Shown: one piece after another, positions 8,290 to 14,033 of the stretch
Layout: each line of letters starts with the position of its first letter
Numbering within the stretch: the stretch's first letter is position 1
DNA from: Clostridia bacterium
GTDB lineage: Bacteria; Bacillota; Clostridia; Oscillospirales; Oscillospiraceae
Assembly (NCBI GenBank): GCA_021153265.1
Contig: JAGKTU010000057.1
Span: forward strand, 1-14,033
Reading direction: 5' to 3'
DNA length: 14,033 bases
Notes under the pieces: model-generated
What the model was told of the DNA's origin: nothing
Databases searched by the model: none
The model's input: only the letters and a program-made list of their open reading frames with translations
Position numbers and translations under genes: made by a program

Positions 8290-9185
8290 TTGTCAACCAC
8301 CTCCATGAACAAATCTTCCAGCGACGGTTCTACGCGATCCAGCTTCGAAAGGCGGATGCGGTGATTGGTCACGAAGTTAAGTACATCAAACTGGGTGTGC
8401 TTTCTTTCCCGGAAGGTAAGCTGGGTGCGGCCGATTTTCTCCACGAAGGGAAATGCATTCTGAATCGCCACCAGATCCGCTTCTGTTTCCGTTTCCAGAA
8501 GAAATTCATCGCTGCGGTACATGGTCTTAATATCCGAGAGTTTCCCCTGAACTGCAACCTTGCCGTCATTGAGCAGTGCGATATCCGTGCAGATACGCTC
8601 CACATCGGAAAGAATGTGAGTAGAGAACAAAACGGTTGTCTGCTCGCGGACCTGCATCAGAATATCCAGAATCTCCTTTCGGCCCATGGGATCCAGAGCG
8701 GAGGTGGGTTCATCGCAAATCAGCAGCTTCGGACGATTCAGCAGCGCCTGTGCGATGCCAAGCCGTTGTTTCATTCCTCTGGAGAAGCCCTTAACGCGGT
8801 GCTTTTCATACTGAAGACCAACCAGCTCCAGCAGTTCGTCAGTGCGGCTGCGGATTTCCTTTTTGTCCATGCCGGTGATCTCGCCGCAGAAATACAGATA
8901 CTCCTGAGGGTTCATAAAGGAATAAAATTCCGGTACGTCCGGCAGGTAGCCGATAAAGCGGTTGGTTGCGGTCTGACCGAATTCCACCTTTTCTCCGGCT
9001 ACGGTAATCTCGCCCCGATCGGGCCTCAGAAGACCCAGAACGGTCTTCATGGTGGTGGTCTTACCGGCGCCGTTTCTGCCGATAAAACCGAAGATACTGT
9101 TCTCGGGGACGGACAGATTCAATCCCTTCAGCACTTCCTTTTCACCGAAACGACGGTGAAGATCGTCTATGCGAAGCATATCCAT
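8286..9185 (-). CDS. ABC transporter ATP-binding protein (BcrA/NatA-like)
   Basis: Protein of 299 aa with all nucleotide-binding motifs: Walker A GRNGAGKTT (36-44), ABC signature FSRGMKQRLGIA (134-145), Walker B LLICDEP (154-160) and H-loop His190 (STHIL). The C-terminal 80 residues after the ATPase core form the extra domain common in BcrA/CcmA-type exporter ATPases and end in EPSLEDLFMEV. It powers the permease encoded immediately downstream. The start ATG (9185) follows the stop of the small upstream gene with no gap. GGAGG lies 8 nt upstream, within the end of that gene. A second in-frame ATG lies two codons later. No key residue is missing. Confidence 0.95.
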   Translation of the reverse strand: MDMLRIDDLHRRFGEKEVLKGLNLSVPENSIFGFIGRNGAGKTTTMKTVLGLLRPDRGEITVAGEKVEFGQTATNRFIGYLPDVPEFYSFMNPQEYLYFCGEITGMDKKEIRSRTDELLELVGLQYEKHRVKGFSRGMKQRLGIAQALLNRPKLLICDEPTSALDPMGRKEILDILMQVREQTTVLFSTHILSDVERICTDIALLNDGKVAVQGKLSDIKTMYRSDEFLLETETEADLVAIQNAFPFVEKIGRTQLTFRERKHTQFDVLNFVTNHRIRLSKLDRVEPSLEDLFMEVVDK

Positions 9186-9386
9186 TTACACGTCCTCCTT
9201 GCCGAACAGGAAATACAGAATCGGGCCTACAAAGTTCATCATCGCGATGGTAATGATCAGCCACATGGTGCGGCTGCCGCGCTTGTAAGTCTTGTGGGTG
9301 AGAATGTGGTGCAGGGTGTATGCAAGAAGACCCAGCTGAACGACCAGCAGAGGGATCAGGAAGGGGAGCAGTTCCGTGATGTTCAT
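9186..9386 (-). CDS. Small PLDc_N-domain membrane protein in ABC operon
   Basis: Protein of 66 aa with two hydrophobic helices (about 7-29 and 42-61) joined by a short basic loop (HKTYKRGSR). It ends GPILYFLFGKED, the sequence pattern of the PLDc_N (phospholipase D nuclease N-terminal) membrane hairpin. No catalytic HKD domain follows, so it is a stand-alone hairpin rather than a cardiolipin synthase. Its ATG overlaps the MerR stop by 4 nt (9383-9386), with GGAGG 7 nt upstream. Its TAA abuts the ATPase start. This places it as a possible accessory or regulatory subunit of the transporter. Stand-alone PLDc_N proteins next to BcrA-like ABC genes are a known Firmicutes arrangement; their role is not established. 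Confidence 0.85.
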   Translation of the reverse strand: MNITELLPFLIPLLVVQLGLLAYTLHHILTHKTYKRGSRTMWLIITIAMMNFVGPILYFLFGKEDV

Positions 9387-10111
9387 TGTTTTTCCTCCTT
9401 TCGATAGGTTTCTACGCAGAAACCGTGATGACCGCAGTGGCTGCAGGTCAGTTTCCGCAGGGTGGGAGTGTGATCGGCAAGAATAGCATCTTTTAGATTG
9501 GCCTTGAATATCTCATGGCATTCCGGGCAGACATAAGCGACTTGCTTGAAGTAGAATAGACTGACCCAAATGGCATAGGGCATCAAGATACCGACCCAAA
9601 TGAGCAGTAAAATCCATTTGCCTGTGAAGAGTAAGTGCATGATGGCGACAATCTGAAAAATCGAAATAGGTATGCCGGTAATTAGGATCGTCGCACGGAG
9701 CTTGTTCAGCTCTTTCTTATTCTTCACAATGTGCGCGATGTCACCGATGGATTCCACAGAGATATTCTGAAGTCCTTTCAATTCCCGGCGCATATTACTT
9801 ATGGTGTCGAGCTTGGTTTGACGCTCATTCAGTTCTTCGCGCAGTACTTGTTCCTGCTGATCCAGCATCGTGGATATAATGCTTTCCGGATTCTCATCCC
9901 GGAGCAGATCTCCAATGCTGTTGATGGGCAGGCCCACTTCCCGGAGGAAGCAGATGGTCTTCATCTTTTTTAAGTCTTCCTCTGAATATAGCCGCCGGCC
10001 GCCCTCGGACAGTTCGCTGGGGGCGAGGATATTTCTGGAATCGTAGTACTGAACCGTTCTGACGGACACGCCGCAGAGCTTTGCCAGTTCGCCTGTTGTG
10101 TACTTAGACAC
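9383..10111 (-). CDS. Membrane-anchored MerR family regulator with C-terminal zinc ribbon
   Basis: Protein of 242 aa from a GTG start at 10111, chosen because AAGGAGGTGA ends 5 nt upstream. An ATG at 10147 is in frame but has no ribosome site and would overlap the -10 region. Residues 4-72 are a MerR winged helix (TTGELAKLCGVSVRTVQYYD, then GGRRLYSEEDL). Residues 80-115 are the dimerising coiled coil. Two predicted membrane helices follow (about 140-160 and 167-187). The end carries Cys195-x2-Cys198 (CPEC) and Cys223-x2-Cys226 (CSHC), a zinc-ribbon pattern. MerR proteins usually end in a small ligand domain, so a membrane plus zinc-ribbon sensor is uncommon. It leads the ABC operon and probably controls it from its own promoter. 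Ligand unknown; membrane stress, a lipophilic compound, metal or redox are possibilities. Confidence 0.9.
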   Translation of the reverse strand: MSKYTTGELAKLCGVSVRTVQYYDSRNILAPSELSEGGRRLYSEEDLKKMKTICFLREVGLPINSIGDLLRDENPESIISTMLDQQEQVLREELNERQTKLDTISNMRRELKGLQNISVESIGDIAHIVKNKKELNKLRATILITGIPISIFQIVAIMHLLFTGKWILLLIWVGILMPYAIWVSLFYFKQVAYVCPECHEIFKANLKDAILADHTPTLRKLTCSHCGHHGFCVETYRKEEKQ

Positions 10112-10116
10112 GCCGT

Positions 10117-10126
10117 TCACCTCCTT
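10117..10126 (-). promoter_or_regulatory. Ribosome binding site that sets the MerR GTG start
   Basis: Minus-strand AAGGAGGTGA is a near-perfect anti-SD match and stands 5 nt before GTG 10111. It favours the GTG over the upstream in-frame ATG at 10147. Confidence 0.85.
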
Positions 10127-10135
10127 ACGCAGCCG

Positions 10136-10166
10136 ATTATATATCATGACGTAGCGTCATGAGCAA
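10136..10166 (-). promoter_or_regulatory. MerR-type promoter with 19-bp spacer and dyad operator
   Basis: Read on the minus strand: -35 TTGCTC (10166-10161), spacer of exactly 19 nt (10160-10142), -10 TATAAT (10141-10136). A perfect 8-bp inverted repeat with a 3-nt centre, TCATGACG/CGTCATGA (10144-10151 and 10155-10162), fills the spacer. An over-long 19-bp spacer bearing a dyad is the hallmark of promoters that MerR proteins activate by DNA distortion. It lies 25 nt upstream of the GTG of the MerR gene, so autoregulation of the whole ABC operon is the direct reading. Confidence 0.85.
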
Positions 10167-10167
10167 T

Positions 10168-10226
10168 ACCTAACGTAAGGTTATTTTATCATTTTACTCA
10201 AAATTTTCAATATTTTTTAGTTAGGT
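10168..10226 (-). promoter_or_regulatory. Possible second promoter and upstream operator half-sites
   Basis: AT-rich block with a possible sigma-A promoter on the minus strand: TTGAAA (10210-10205), 16-nt spacer, TAAAAT (10188-10183). Next to it is a near-palindrome ACCTAACGTAAGGT (10168-10181, one mismatched pair). A third ACCTAAC half-site appears on the minus strand at 10226-10219. The near-palindrome would sit at the start point of this upstream promoter. Function is inferred from position only. Confidence 0.4.
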
Positions 10227-10260
10227 ACAAACGAAGGCGGCAGAGATTGCCTCTGCCGCC
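10227..10260 (-). terminator. Terminator of the symporter-PAP2 operon
   Basis: Perfect 10-bp stem GGCGGCAGAG (10236-10245) / CTCTGCCGCC (10251-10260) with a 5-nt loop. On the minus strand it is followed by TTCGTTTGT, a weak U-rich tail. It starts 10 nt after the PAP2 stop and so insulates this operon from the MerR promoter. Confidence 0.75.
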
Positions 10261-10270
10261 GTAATCTTTG

Positions 10271-10921
10271 TCAGTTCAAGTCAACAAAACAATCATATAT
10301 CATAACGAGACCGGCGCTGAGCAATCCGCCACCGACAATGTCAGTAAACCAATGCACACCTGAAAGAAGCCTGCCGATAACCATAAATGCGACAAAGCCA
10401 AAAATGATAATTGCGGAGACGGTTTTGACCGTGACACTTTTTGTACGGTTCCTGATTTGCATCCAGAGCGTTGGCATTACGCACAGAACAAGCATCGTTG
10501 TAGACGATGGATAGGATGCTTCCAGATTTCCGTTGATCAAGACCGGTCTATAATTGATGACAATCATTTCGAAGAAAGCAAATGCAGCCATCACAGCCAC
10601 ATAGAATCCACCGAGGATCAAAATGCTCCGGTCCACCATCCGCAGGTGCTTTCTCGTAACCCATTGGTAAAGTCCAAGAATTCCAAATCCCAGGCACACG
10701 GCCAGGGGGATCAGTCCCAGCAAGTCGGTGATGACATATAAGTCCCAATGTACCGCGGTCAGGTGATGAACAAAGCCGTTGACCGTGGCAAACCCCACGG
10801 ACGTTCCTTCCGGTCCAATTGGCTGTATGTCCCAAAGGCGGAGCGCCGCCGTCCATGCAGCGAACATGGATAGAAGGATACCTGCGATAGTCAGTTTTCT
10901 CTTAAATTTCTGCATTTTCAT
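10271..10921 (-). CDS. PAP2-superfamily membrane protein (phosphatidic acid phosphatase-like) with altered motifs
   Basis: Protein of 216 aa if begun at ATG 10921, favoured because AAGG stands 6 nt before it; ATG 10927 and 10915 are alternatives. About six membrane helices. The PAP2 signature is recognisable but altered. Numbered from ATG 10927: motif 1 keeps R127-P128 but the Lys seven residues before is Glu120. Motif 2 reads P140-S-S-T143 instead of PSGH, so the conserved His is Thr. Motif 3 keeps R186, H192 and D196 (GRLLSGVHWFTD). In canonical enzymes the motif-3 His is the nucleophile and the motif-2 His the acid, so activity may be reduced or changed. YPSST-type PAP2 proteins seem to be a recurring Clostridia subgroup. 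The start overlaps the end of the XRE gene by about 20 nt. Likely substrate, if active: a lipid phosphate or undecaprenyl diphosphate. Confidence 0.85.
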   Translation of the reverse strand: MKMQKFKRKLTIAGILLSMFAAWTAALRLWDIQPIGPEGTSVGFATVNGFVHHLTAVHWDLYVITDLLGLIPLAVCLGFGILGLYQWVTRKHLRMVDRSILILGGFYVAVMAAFAFFEMIVINYRPVLINGNLEASYPSSTTMLVLCVMPTLWMQIRNRTKSVTVKTVSAIIIFGFVAFMVIGRLLSGVHWFTDIVGGGLLSAGLVMIYDCFVDLN

Positions 10922-11627
10922 TTCCATCCTTATCTGTATTCCGGCTTTCGCCTGGATACAGCATAAAGCAGAATGGCAAAATACTAAAGAATCCGCCAGT
11001 CACATCCGTGATACGGTTCGTGTCAGGGCTTTTTGATAGTAAAAGCACCTTGATTGTCAGGAAAAGGAGGAGAATTACAGCAGGATATGGCTGGGAACTG
11101 ATGATGAAGAGAAGAACACCGGCAAGGTGGATCAGAAGGGATACCTTGACCTTATTTTGTGTCCAGAGTCGCCAAGGTGCGGCTTGCAGGGTGAGCATGG
11201 CAATGCCTGCGGCAGCCATTGCTATTATAACGGCGAAATAGGCAGTCCGCAAATAAGAGGAAACCGAACTGAGAGATAATAGGGAGACGGAGTGAATCGC
11301 TCCGTTGAAGGTTTGTCCAAAGAAGGGGAGGAAGAGGAACATAACCGTGCTTACATCCAGCAAACCATAGATCAAGTCCCGGAAAGATGCCTGTTTCCGC
11401 TTGTGATCCTCCTCGGCCAGAGTCAGAAGCTCGTCGCCGGATAACAGTTCATCGATGGTCACAGAAAAGTACTTGGATAAGGCTTTCAGAGAGTCAATAT
11501 TGGGGTAGCCTCTGCCGGATTCCCACTTGGAAACAGCGGTTCGGGATACATACAATTGATCTGCCAATTCTTCCTGAGTCAGATCTCTGCGCTTACGCAG
11601 CTGCTGCAATTTTTCGTTGAATTCCAT
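10902..11627 (-). CDS. XRE-family helix-turn-helix regulator with C-terminal membrane domain
   Basis: Protein of 241 aa from ATG 11627. Longer upstream extensions (to 11831) are out-of-frame antisense to nothing and only overlap the neighbour's coding sequence, so they are rejected; GGAG lies 9 nt before the ATG. Residues 5-60 are a Cro/CI-type HTH (LRKRRDLTQEELADQLYVSRTAVSKWESGRGYPNIDSL). A short cytoplasmic linker is followed by about five hydrophobic helices (90-104, 126-148, 161-177, 181-197, 208-224). The protein is therefore a membrane-tethered DNA-binding protein. This layout is common among clostridial XRE regulators that sit beside the membrane proteins they control. The gene follows the nucleotidyltransferase by 4 nt and overlaps the PAP2 gene, so all three are probably cotranslated. 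No operator was identified. Confidence 0.9.
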   Translation of the reverse strand: MEFNEKLQQLRKRRDLTQEELADQLYVSRTAVSKWESGRGYPNIDSLKALSKYFSVTIDELLSGDELLTLAEEDHKRKQASFRDLIYGLLDVSTVMFLFLPFFGQTFNGAIHSVSLLSLSSVSSYLRTAYFAVIIAMAAAGIAMLTLQAAPWRLWTQNKVKVSLLIHLAGVLLFIISSQPYPAVILLLFLTIKVLLLSKSPDTNRITDVTGGFFSILPFCFMLYPGESRNTDKDGNENAEI

Positions 11628-11631
11628 CGCC

Positions 11632-12384
11632 TTATTCTCCATGCCGGATCTGCCGGAGCATGTATTGGGCATACCGCCTGGCAAGGTCCATGTCATAGCC
11701 GATTTCCAAATCATGCTCATATTCTCCCAGAGCGTCCCGAATGAGGCTGTGGAACTCCCCGGGGATATTCTGAAGCGCCCACAGGCCGCCCTCTTTCTTG
11801 GAGAGTACAAGGCCTTCTTTCTGATAGGCAAGAACCCGAGGCAGATTCAGTGTGAGATACATCGTGTTTTCGACAATATCCTCTGCCGCGTCTGCAACGT
11901 CATTGTAAATGGAATCCATATAATACTGCTGAGGAACGTCGGCGAAGACTTCCTTAACAGGCATACCGTACAGACACTTGCCACGCTTGGCAATAATGGT
12001 AAAGTGGGCGGCTAAATCAATGTCCGTACCCTTCATCTTGCGGACATAATCCTCGGGATCATTCCGATACCAGTTCATATGGGCTACGGAAAAATGCAGA
12101 TCGAAGGGGGTAGGGTAGAGGAAAGGACAGCATACATCTCTGGTGACGATGCTCATTTCGATTCCCTTTGCCGGGGCATAGGTGTTCAGCTCCACAACCA
12201 TATCCATGTATGCTTTCTTAACAGCTTCCGGGATGGGGTCATTTACCACTACCAGCAGGTCGGTGTCGCTCTTGGAGGGGTTGAAGCATCCCATCACGGC
12301 GGAGCCGTGGAGGTAGATGCCCACCAAATTCTCCCGGAGGATGGTTTTTGACTGTGCAACAAATCTTCTTAATAATGTTTCCAT
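11632..12384 (-). CDS. AadA-like nucleotidyltransferase (aminoglycoside adenylyltransferase / DUF4111 type)
   Basis: Protein of 250 aa. The N-terminal nucleotidyltransferase fold carries GIYLHGSAVMG (22-32) and SDTDLLV (39-45), giving metal ligands Asp40 and Asp42. GIEMSIV (74-80) supplies Glu76 at the position of the AadA catalytic base. The helical C-terminal domain contains the family block LTLNLPRVLAYQKEGLVLSK (177-196) and GGLWAL (199-204). Family knowledge: ANT(3'')/ANT(9) enzymes transfer AMP to spectinomycin or streptomycin, but many chromosomal DUF4111 proteins have no proven drug substrate. Resistance should therefore not be assumed. GGAGG lies 8 nt before the ATG. It follows the symporter stop by 29 nt with no terminator between, so it is probably in the same operon. 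Confidence 0.85.
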   Translation of the reverse strand: METLLRRFVAQSKTILRENLVGIYLHGSAVMGCFNPSKSDTDLLVVVNDPIPEAVKKAYMDMVVELNTYAPAKGIEMSIVTRDVCCPFLYPTPFDLHFSVAHMNWYRNDPEDYVRKMKGTDIDLAAHFTIIAKRGKCLYGMPVKEVFADVPQQYYMDSIYNDVADAAEDIVENTMYLTLNLPRVLAYQKEGLVLSKKEGGLWALQNIPGEFHSLIRDALGEYEHDLEIGYDMDLARRYAQYMLRQIRHGE

Positions 12385-12413
12385 TATTCAATCCTCCGAA
12401 ATAAGAATTTTGA

Positions 12414-13802
12414 TCAGCGCTGCTTGCTGAAATGTTCCTTAATTAGCCGCAGTACCACAGGGGTCAGCAGGAAAATGGCGATCAGGTTGGGAACGGTCAT
12501 GAAGCCGTTAAAGGTATCGCTGATGCTCCAGATCAGCCCTAGGTCGGTGGTAGCGCCCAGAATACAGATCAGGCAGTAGGCAATGTTGAAGGGCAGCAAA
12601 ATCTTGCTTCCCAGCAGGAATTCTGCACAGCGGGCGCCGTACAGGCCCCAACCCACAATGGTGGAGAAGGCGAAACAGCACATGGAAATGGCAGTGAAAA
12701 TGGAAACCCAGTTGCCATAAACGGCAGTCAGGCCGCTGATGGTCAGCTCCGCTCCGGCGGCTTGTCCATAGGGAATGTCGATGCCGCTGAGCAGGATCAC
12801 AAGTGCGGTCAAGGTGCAAATGATTATGGTGTCCATAAATACTTCAAAAATGCCATACAGGCCCTGCTGGGCGGGATCTTTGGTGTCGGCGCATGCATGG
12901 GCAATGGAACCGGTACCGAGACCTGCTTCGTTTGAGAAGATACCTCTGGACACACCTTTCTGCATGCTGATGAAGAAACTGCCTACGATACCGCCGGTAA
13001 AGGCAGCGGGGTTGAAAGCACCCTGAAAGATGGAACCGAAAACACTGGGGACTCGGTCGAAACGCATAACAATCAGACCTGCACCCAGCAGGATGTACAT
13101 CACAGACATCACAGGAACCAGCTTCTCGGATACACTGCCGATGCGCTTCACGCCGCCGATAAGGATCAGTGCCACAATGATGCAGATAACGATGCCGATC
13201 ACCAGATTACTGGCAGAAATGGCAGCAGTATTGAGAATATGATAGTTGACCAGTGCAGTATTGATGGCCGCGGTGATGGTGTTGACCTGGGTGGCGTTGC
13301 CGGTGCCAAACACGGCGCATACACCGAAGAAGGCATACAGATAGGCAAGGAACATCCACTTCTTACCCAAGCCGTTTTTGATGTAGTACATGGGACCACC
13401 GACATAGTCGCCGCTTTTATTGCGCTCACGGAAGTGAACGGCAAGGGTCACTTCCGCAAACTTGGTGCCCATGCCCAGAATCGCGGAGATCCACATCCAA
13501 AACACGGCACCGGGGCCGCCGATGGCGATGGCGCCGGCCACACCGGCGATATTACCGGTGCCGACGGTGGCAGATAGTGCGGTACAGACAGCCTGAAATG
13601 GGGTGAGTGCGCCCTCTGCGGCGGTGTTCTTCTGGAACATCCGGCCAAAGGTGTTTTTCATGGCGTAGCCGAATTTTCGGATGGGCAGGAATCCGGTGCG
13701 AATGGCGAGATAGAGACCTACGCCGAGGATGCAGGTCATGGCGGGAATACCCCAAATAAATCCATTGAGAGCATTGTTGACATTGGTGATAAGATCTAAC
13801 AT
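12414..13802 (-). CDS. AGCS family alanine/glycine:cation (sodium) symporter
   Basis: Protein of 462 aa from ATG 13802, chosen because GGAGG ends 5 nt upstream; an earlier in-frame ATG at 13862 has no such site. About 10-11 membrane helices over the full usual family length (450-490 aa). Recognisable AGCS blocks: ALTPFQAVCTALSATVGTGN (65-84) continuing IAGVAGAIAIGGPGA, GGPMYYI (135-141), GVSRGIFSNEAGLGTGSIAH (283-302) and GWGLYGARCAEFLLG (384-398). The family imports small neutral amino acids (Ala, Gly, sometimes Gln) with Na+ or H+. First gene of the minus-strand operon. The promoter must lie in 13803-13952 or inside the mobile element next to it. No glycine riboswitch was seen in the 150-bp leader. 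Confidence 0.95.
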   Translation of the reverse strand: MLDLITNVNNALNGFIWGIPAMTCILGVGLYLAIRTGFLPIRKFGYAMKNTFGRMFQKNTAAEGALTPFQAVCTALSATVGTGNIAGVAGAIAIGGPGAVFWMWISAILGMGTKFAEVTLAVHFRERNKSGDYVGGPMYYIKNGLGKKWMFLAYLYAFFGVCAVFGTGNATQVNTITAAINTALVNYHILNTAAISASNLVIGIVICIIVALILIGGVKRIGSVSEKLVPVMSVMYILLGAGLIVMRFDRVPSVFGSIFQGAFNPAAFTGGIVGSFFISMQKGVSRGIFSNEAGLGTGSIAHACADTKDPAQQGLYGIFEVFMDTIIICTLTALVILLSGIDIPYGQAAGAELTISGLTAVYGNWVSIFTAISMCCFAFSTIVGWGLYGARCAEFLLGSKILLPFNIAYCLICILGATTDLGLIWSISDTFNGFMTVPNLIAIFLLTPVVLRLIKEHFSKQR

Positions 13803-13952
13803 GGTTTCCTCCGGGAATCGCAAATAATCAGCAGATTTTGCAAGAATGCATCCAGTATACATCTTGTAAAAGAAAAGAGCTAGTAGAATTGTTGAAAAAT
13901 GGAGAAATGTGTCTGTTTCAAGTGTAACGAAATGAAAACACCCCCTCCCAAA
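13803..13952 (-). other. Leader of the symporter operon, no convincing promoter
   Basis: This 150-bp stretch contains the Shine-Dalgarno CCGGAGG just before the start. It also has a -10-like TATACT (minus strand, about 13858-13853) without a good -35. No terminator, attenuator or riboswitch fold was recognised. Confidence 0.3.
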
Positions 13953-14033
13953 TGAACTGCCCCAGTTTGTGCGGACAGCACAAAAAAGAACCCCTATGTA
14001 GGAAATATTAAGTTTATGCGGAGTGGCGCAGCG
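13953..14033 (-). mobile_element. End of a probable IS3-family (IS150-group) insertion sequence running off the window
   Basis: TGAACTGCCCCAGTTTGTGC continuing GGACAG (13953-13978) aligns well with the terminal inverted repeat style of IS150-group elements (TG-ACTG-CCCC...TTG--GGACA). Inside it is a short hairpin, TTTGTGC/GCACAAA. The element would extend rightwards beyond base 14033. The other end, target duplication and most of the transposase are outside the window, so the call rests on the terminus alone. Confidence 0.5.
14014..14033 (-). CDS. Possible last codons of an IS3-family transposase (OrfB)
   Basis: The minus strand reads ...LRHSA then TAA (14016-14014), 61 nt from the outer end of the putative inverted repeat. 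This is a typical distance from an OrfB stop to the right terminal repeat. Only five codons are visible, so the call is weak. If instead this is the left end, a plus-strand ORF could start at ATG 14015. Confidence 0.25.

Noticed and set aside
8361..9407. 348-codon plus-strand open frame opposite the ABC ATPase
   Set aside because: The minus strand here has an intact ATPase with all motifs; the plus frame has no recognisable domain and no ribosome site.
10112..10147. Upstream ATG start for the MerR protein (12 extra residues)
   Set aside because: It would start within the spacer/-10 area of the MerR promoter and lacks a ribosome site. The GTG at 10111 has a near-perfect one.
11628..11831. 68-residue N-terminal extension of the XRE regulator
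   Set aside because: It overlaps the 3' end of the nucleotidyltransferase gene in another frame. The HTH family normally starts at the MEFNEKL-type N-terminus.
11632..12384. Acquired aminoglycoside-resistance cassette
   Set aside because: No integron attC-like site, IS or composition change flanks the gene, and it is embedded in a native-looking operon.
13803..13952. Glycine riboswitch upstream of the AGCS symporter
   Set aside because: Such riboswitches are common before these transporters, but the leader is short and AT-rich, with no tandem aptamer-like paired elements.

Overview
The window looks like chromosomal DNA of a gut-type Firmicute, probably class Clostridia (Oscillospiraceae/Ruminococcaceae-like). 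This is inferred from strong AGGAGG-type ribosome binding sites, the signal-peptide ending VISMLPVSIFAAE, and the gene families present (YibE/F, AGCS symporter, MerR- and XRE-type regulators with membrane domains). No 16S or other taxonomic marker is present.

Layout. (1) 1-6309, minus: one very large secreted protein that runs off the left edge (at least 2103 codons). It has an intact PHP-type (CehA/McbA-like) metallohydrolase domain in the middle, flanked by OB-fold-like, Ig-like, glutamine-amidotransferase-fold-like and repeated modules. (2) About 6308-7432, plus: a YibE/F-family membrane protein. Genes 1 and 2 meet head to head with overlapping 5' ends. There is no intergenic region, and the secreted protein has no proper start codon. 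This is either a real deletion junction or an assembly chimera. (3) A strong hairpin terminator at 7439-7470 separates the YibE/F gene from the convergent ABC operon. (4) 7519-10111, minus: a compact four-gene operon reading MerR regulator, PLDc_N mini-membrane protein, ABC ATPase, ABC-2 permease. Its genes overlap or abut by -4, 0 and -4 nt. A textbook MerR-type promoter precedes it, with a 19-bp spacer filled by a perfect dyad. (5) 10227-10260: terminator of the next operon. (6) 10271-13802, minus: a second tightly spaced operon reading AGCS amino-acid:sodium symporter, AadA-like nucleotidyltransferase (DUF4111 type), membrane-anchored XRE regulator, PAP2-family protein. (7) 13953 to the right edge: what looks like the terminal inverted repeat of an IS3-family (IS150-group) insertion sequence, possibly with the last codons of its transposase, about 150 bp upstream of the symporter.

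How the genes work together (inference). The MerR-ABC operon looks like a self-regulated, ligand- or stress-induced export module. Its regulator carries two predicted transmembrane helices and a C-terminal zinc ribbon, which is unusual for a MerR protein. The symporter operon combines nutrient uptake with a nucleotidyltransferase and another membrane-tethered regulator, so membrane-tethered DNA-binding proteins occur in both operons. The PHP protein is probably an extracellular or surface phosphoesterase.

No tRNA, rRNA, CRISPR array or riboswitch was recognised.
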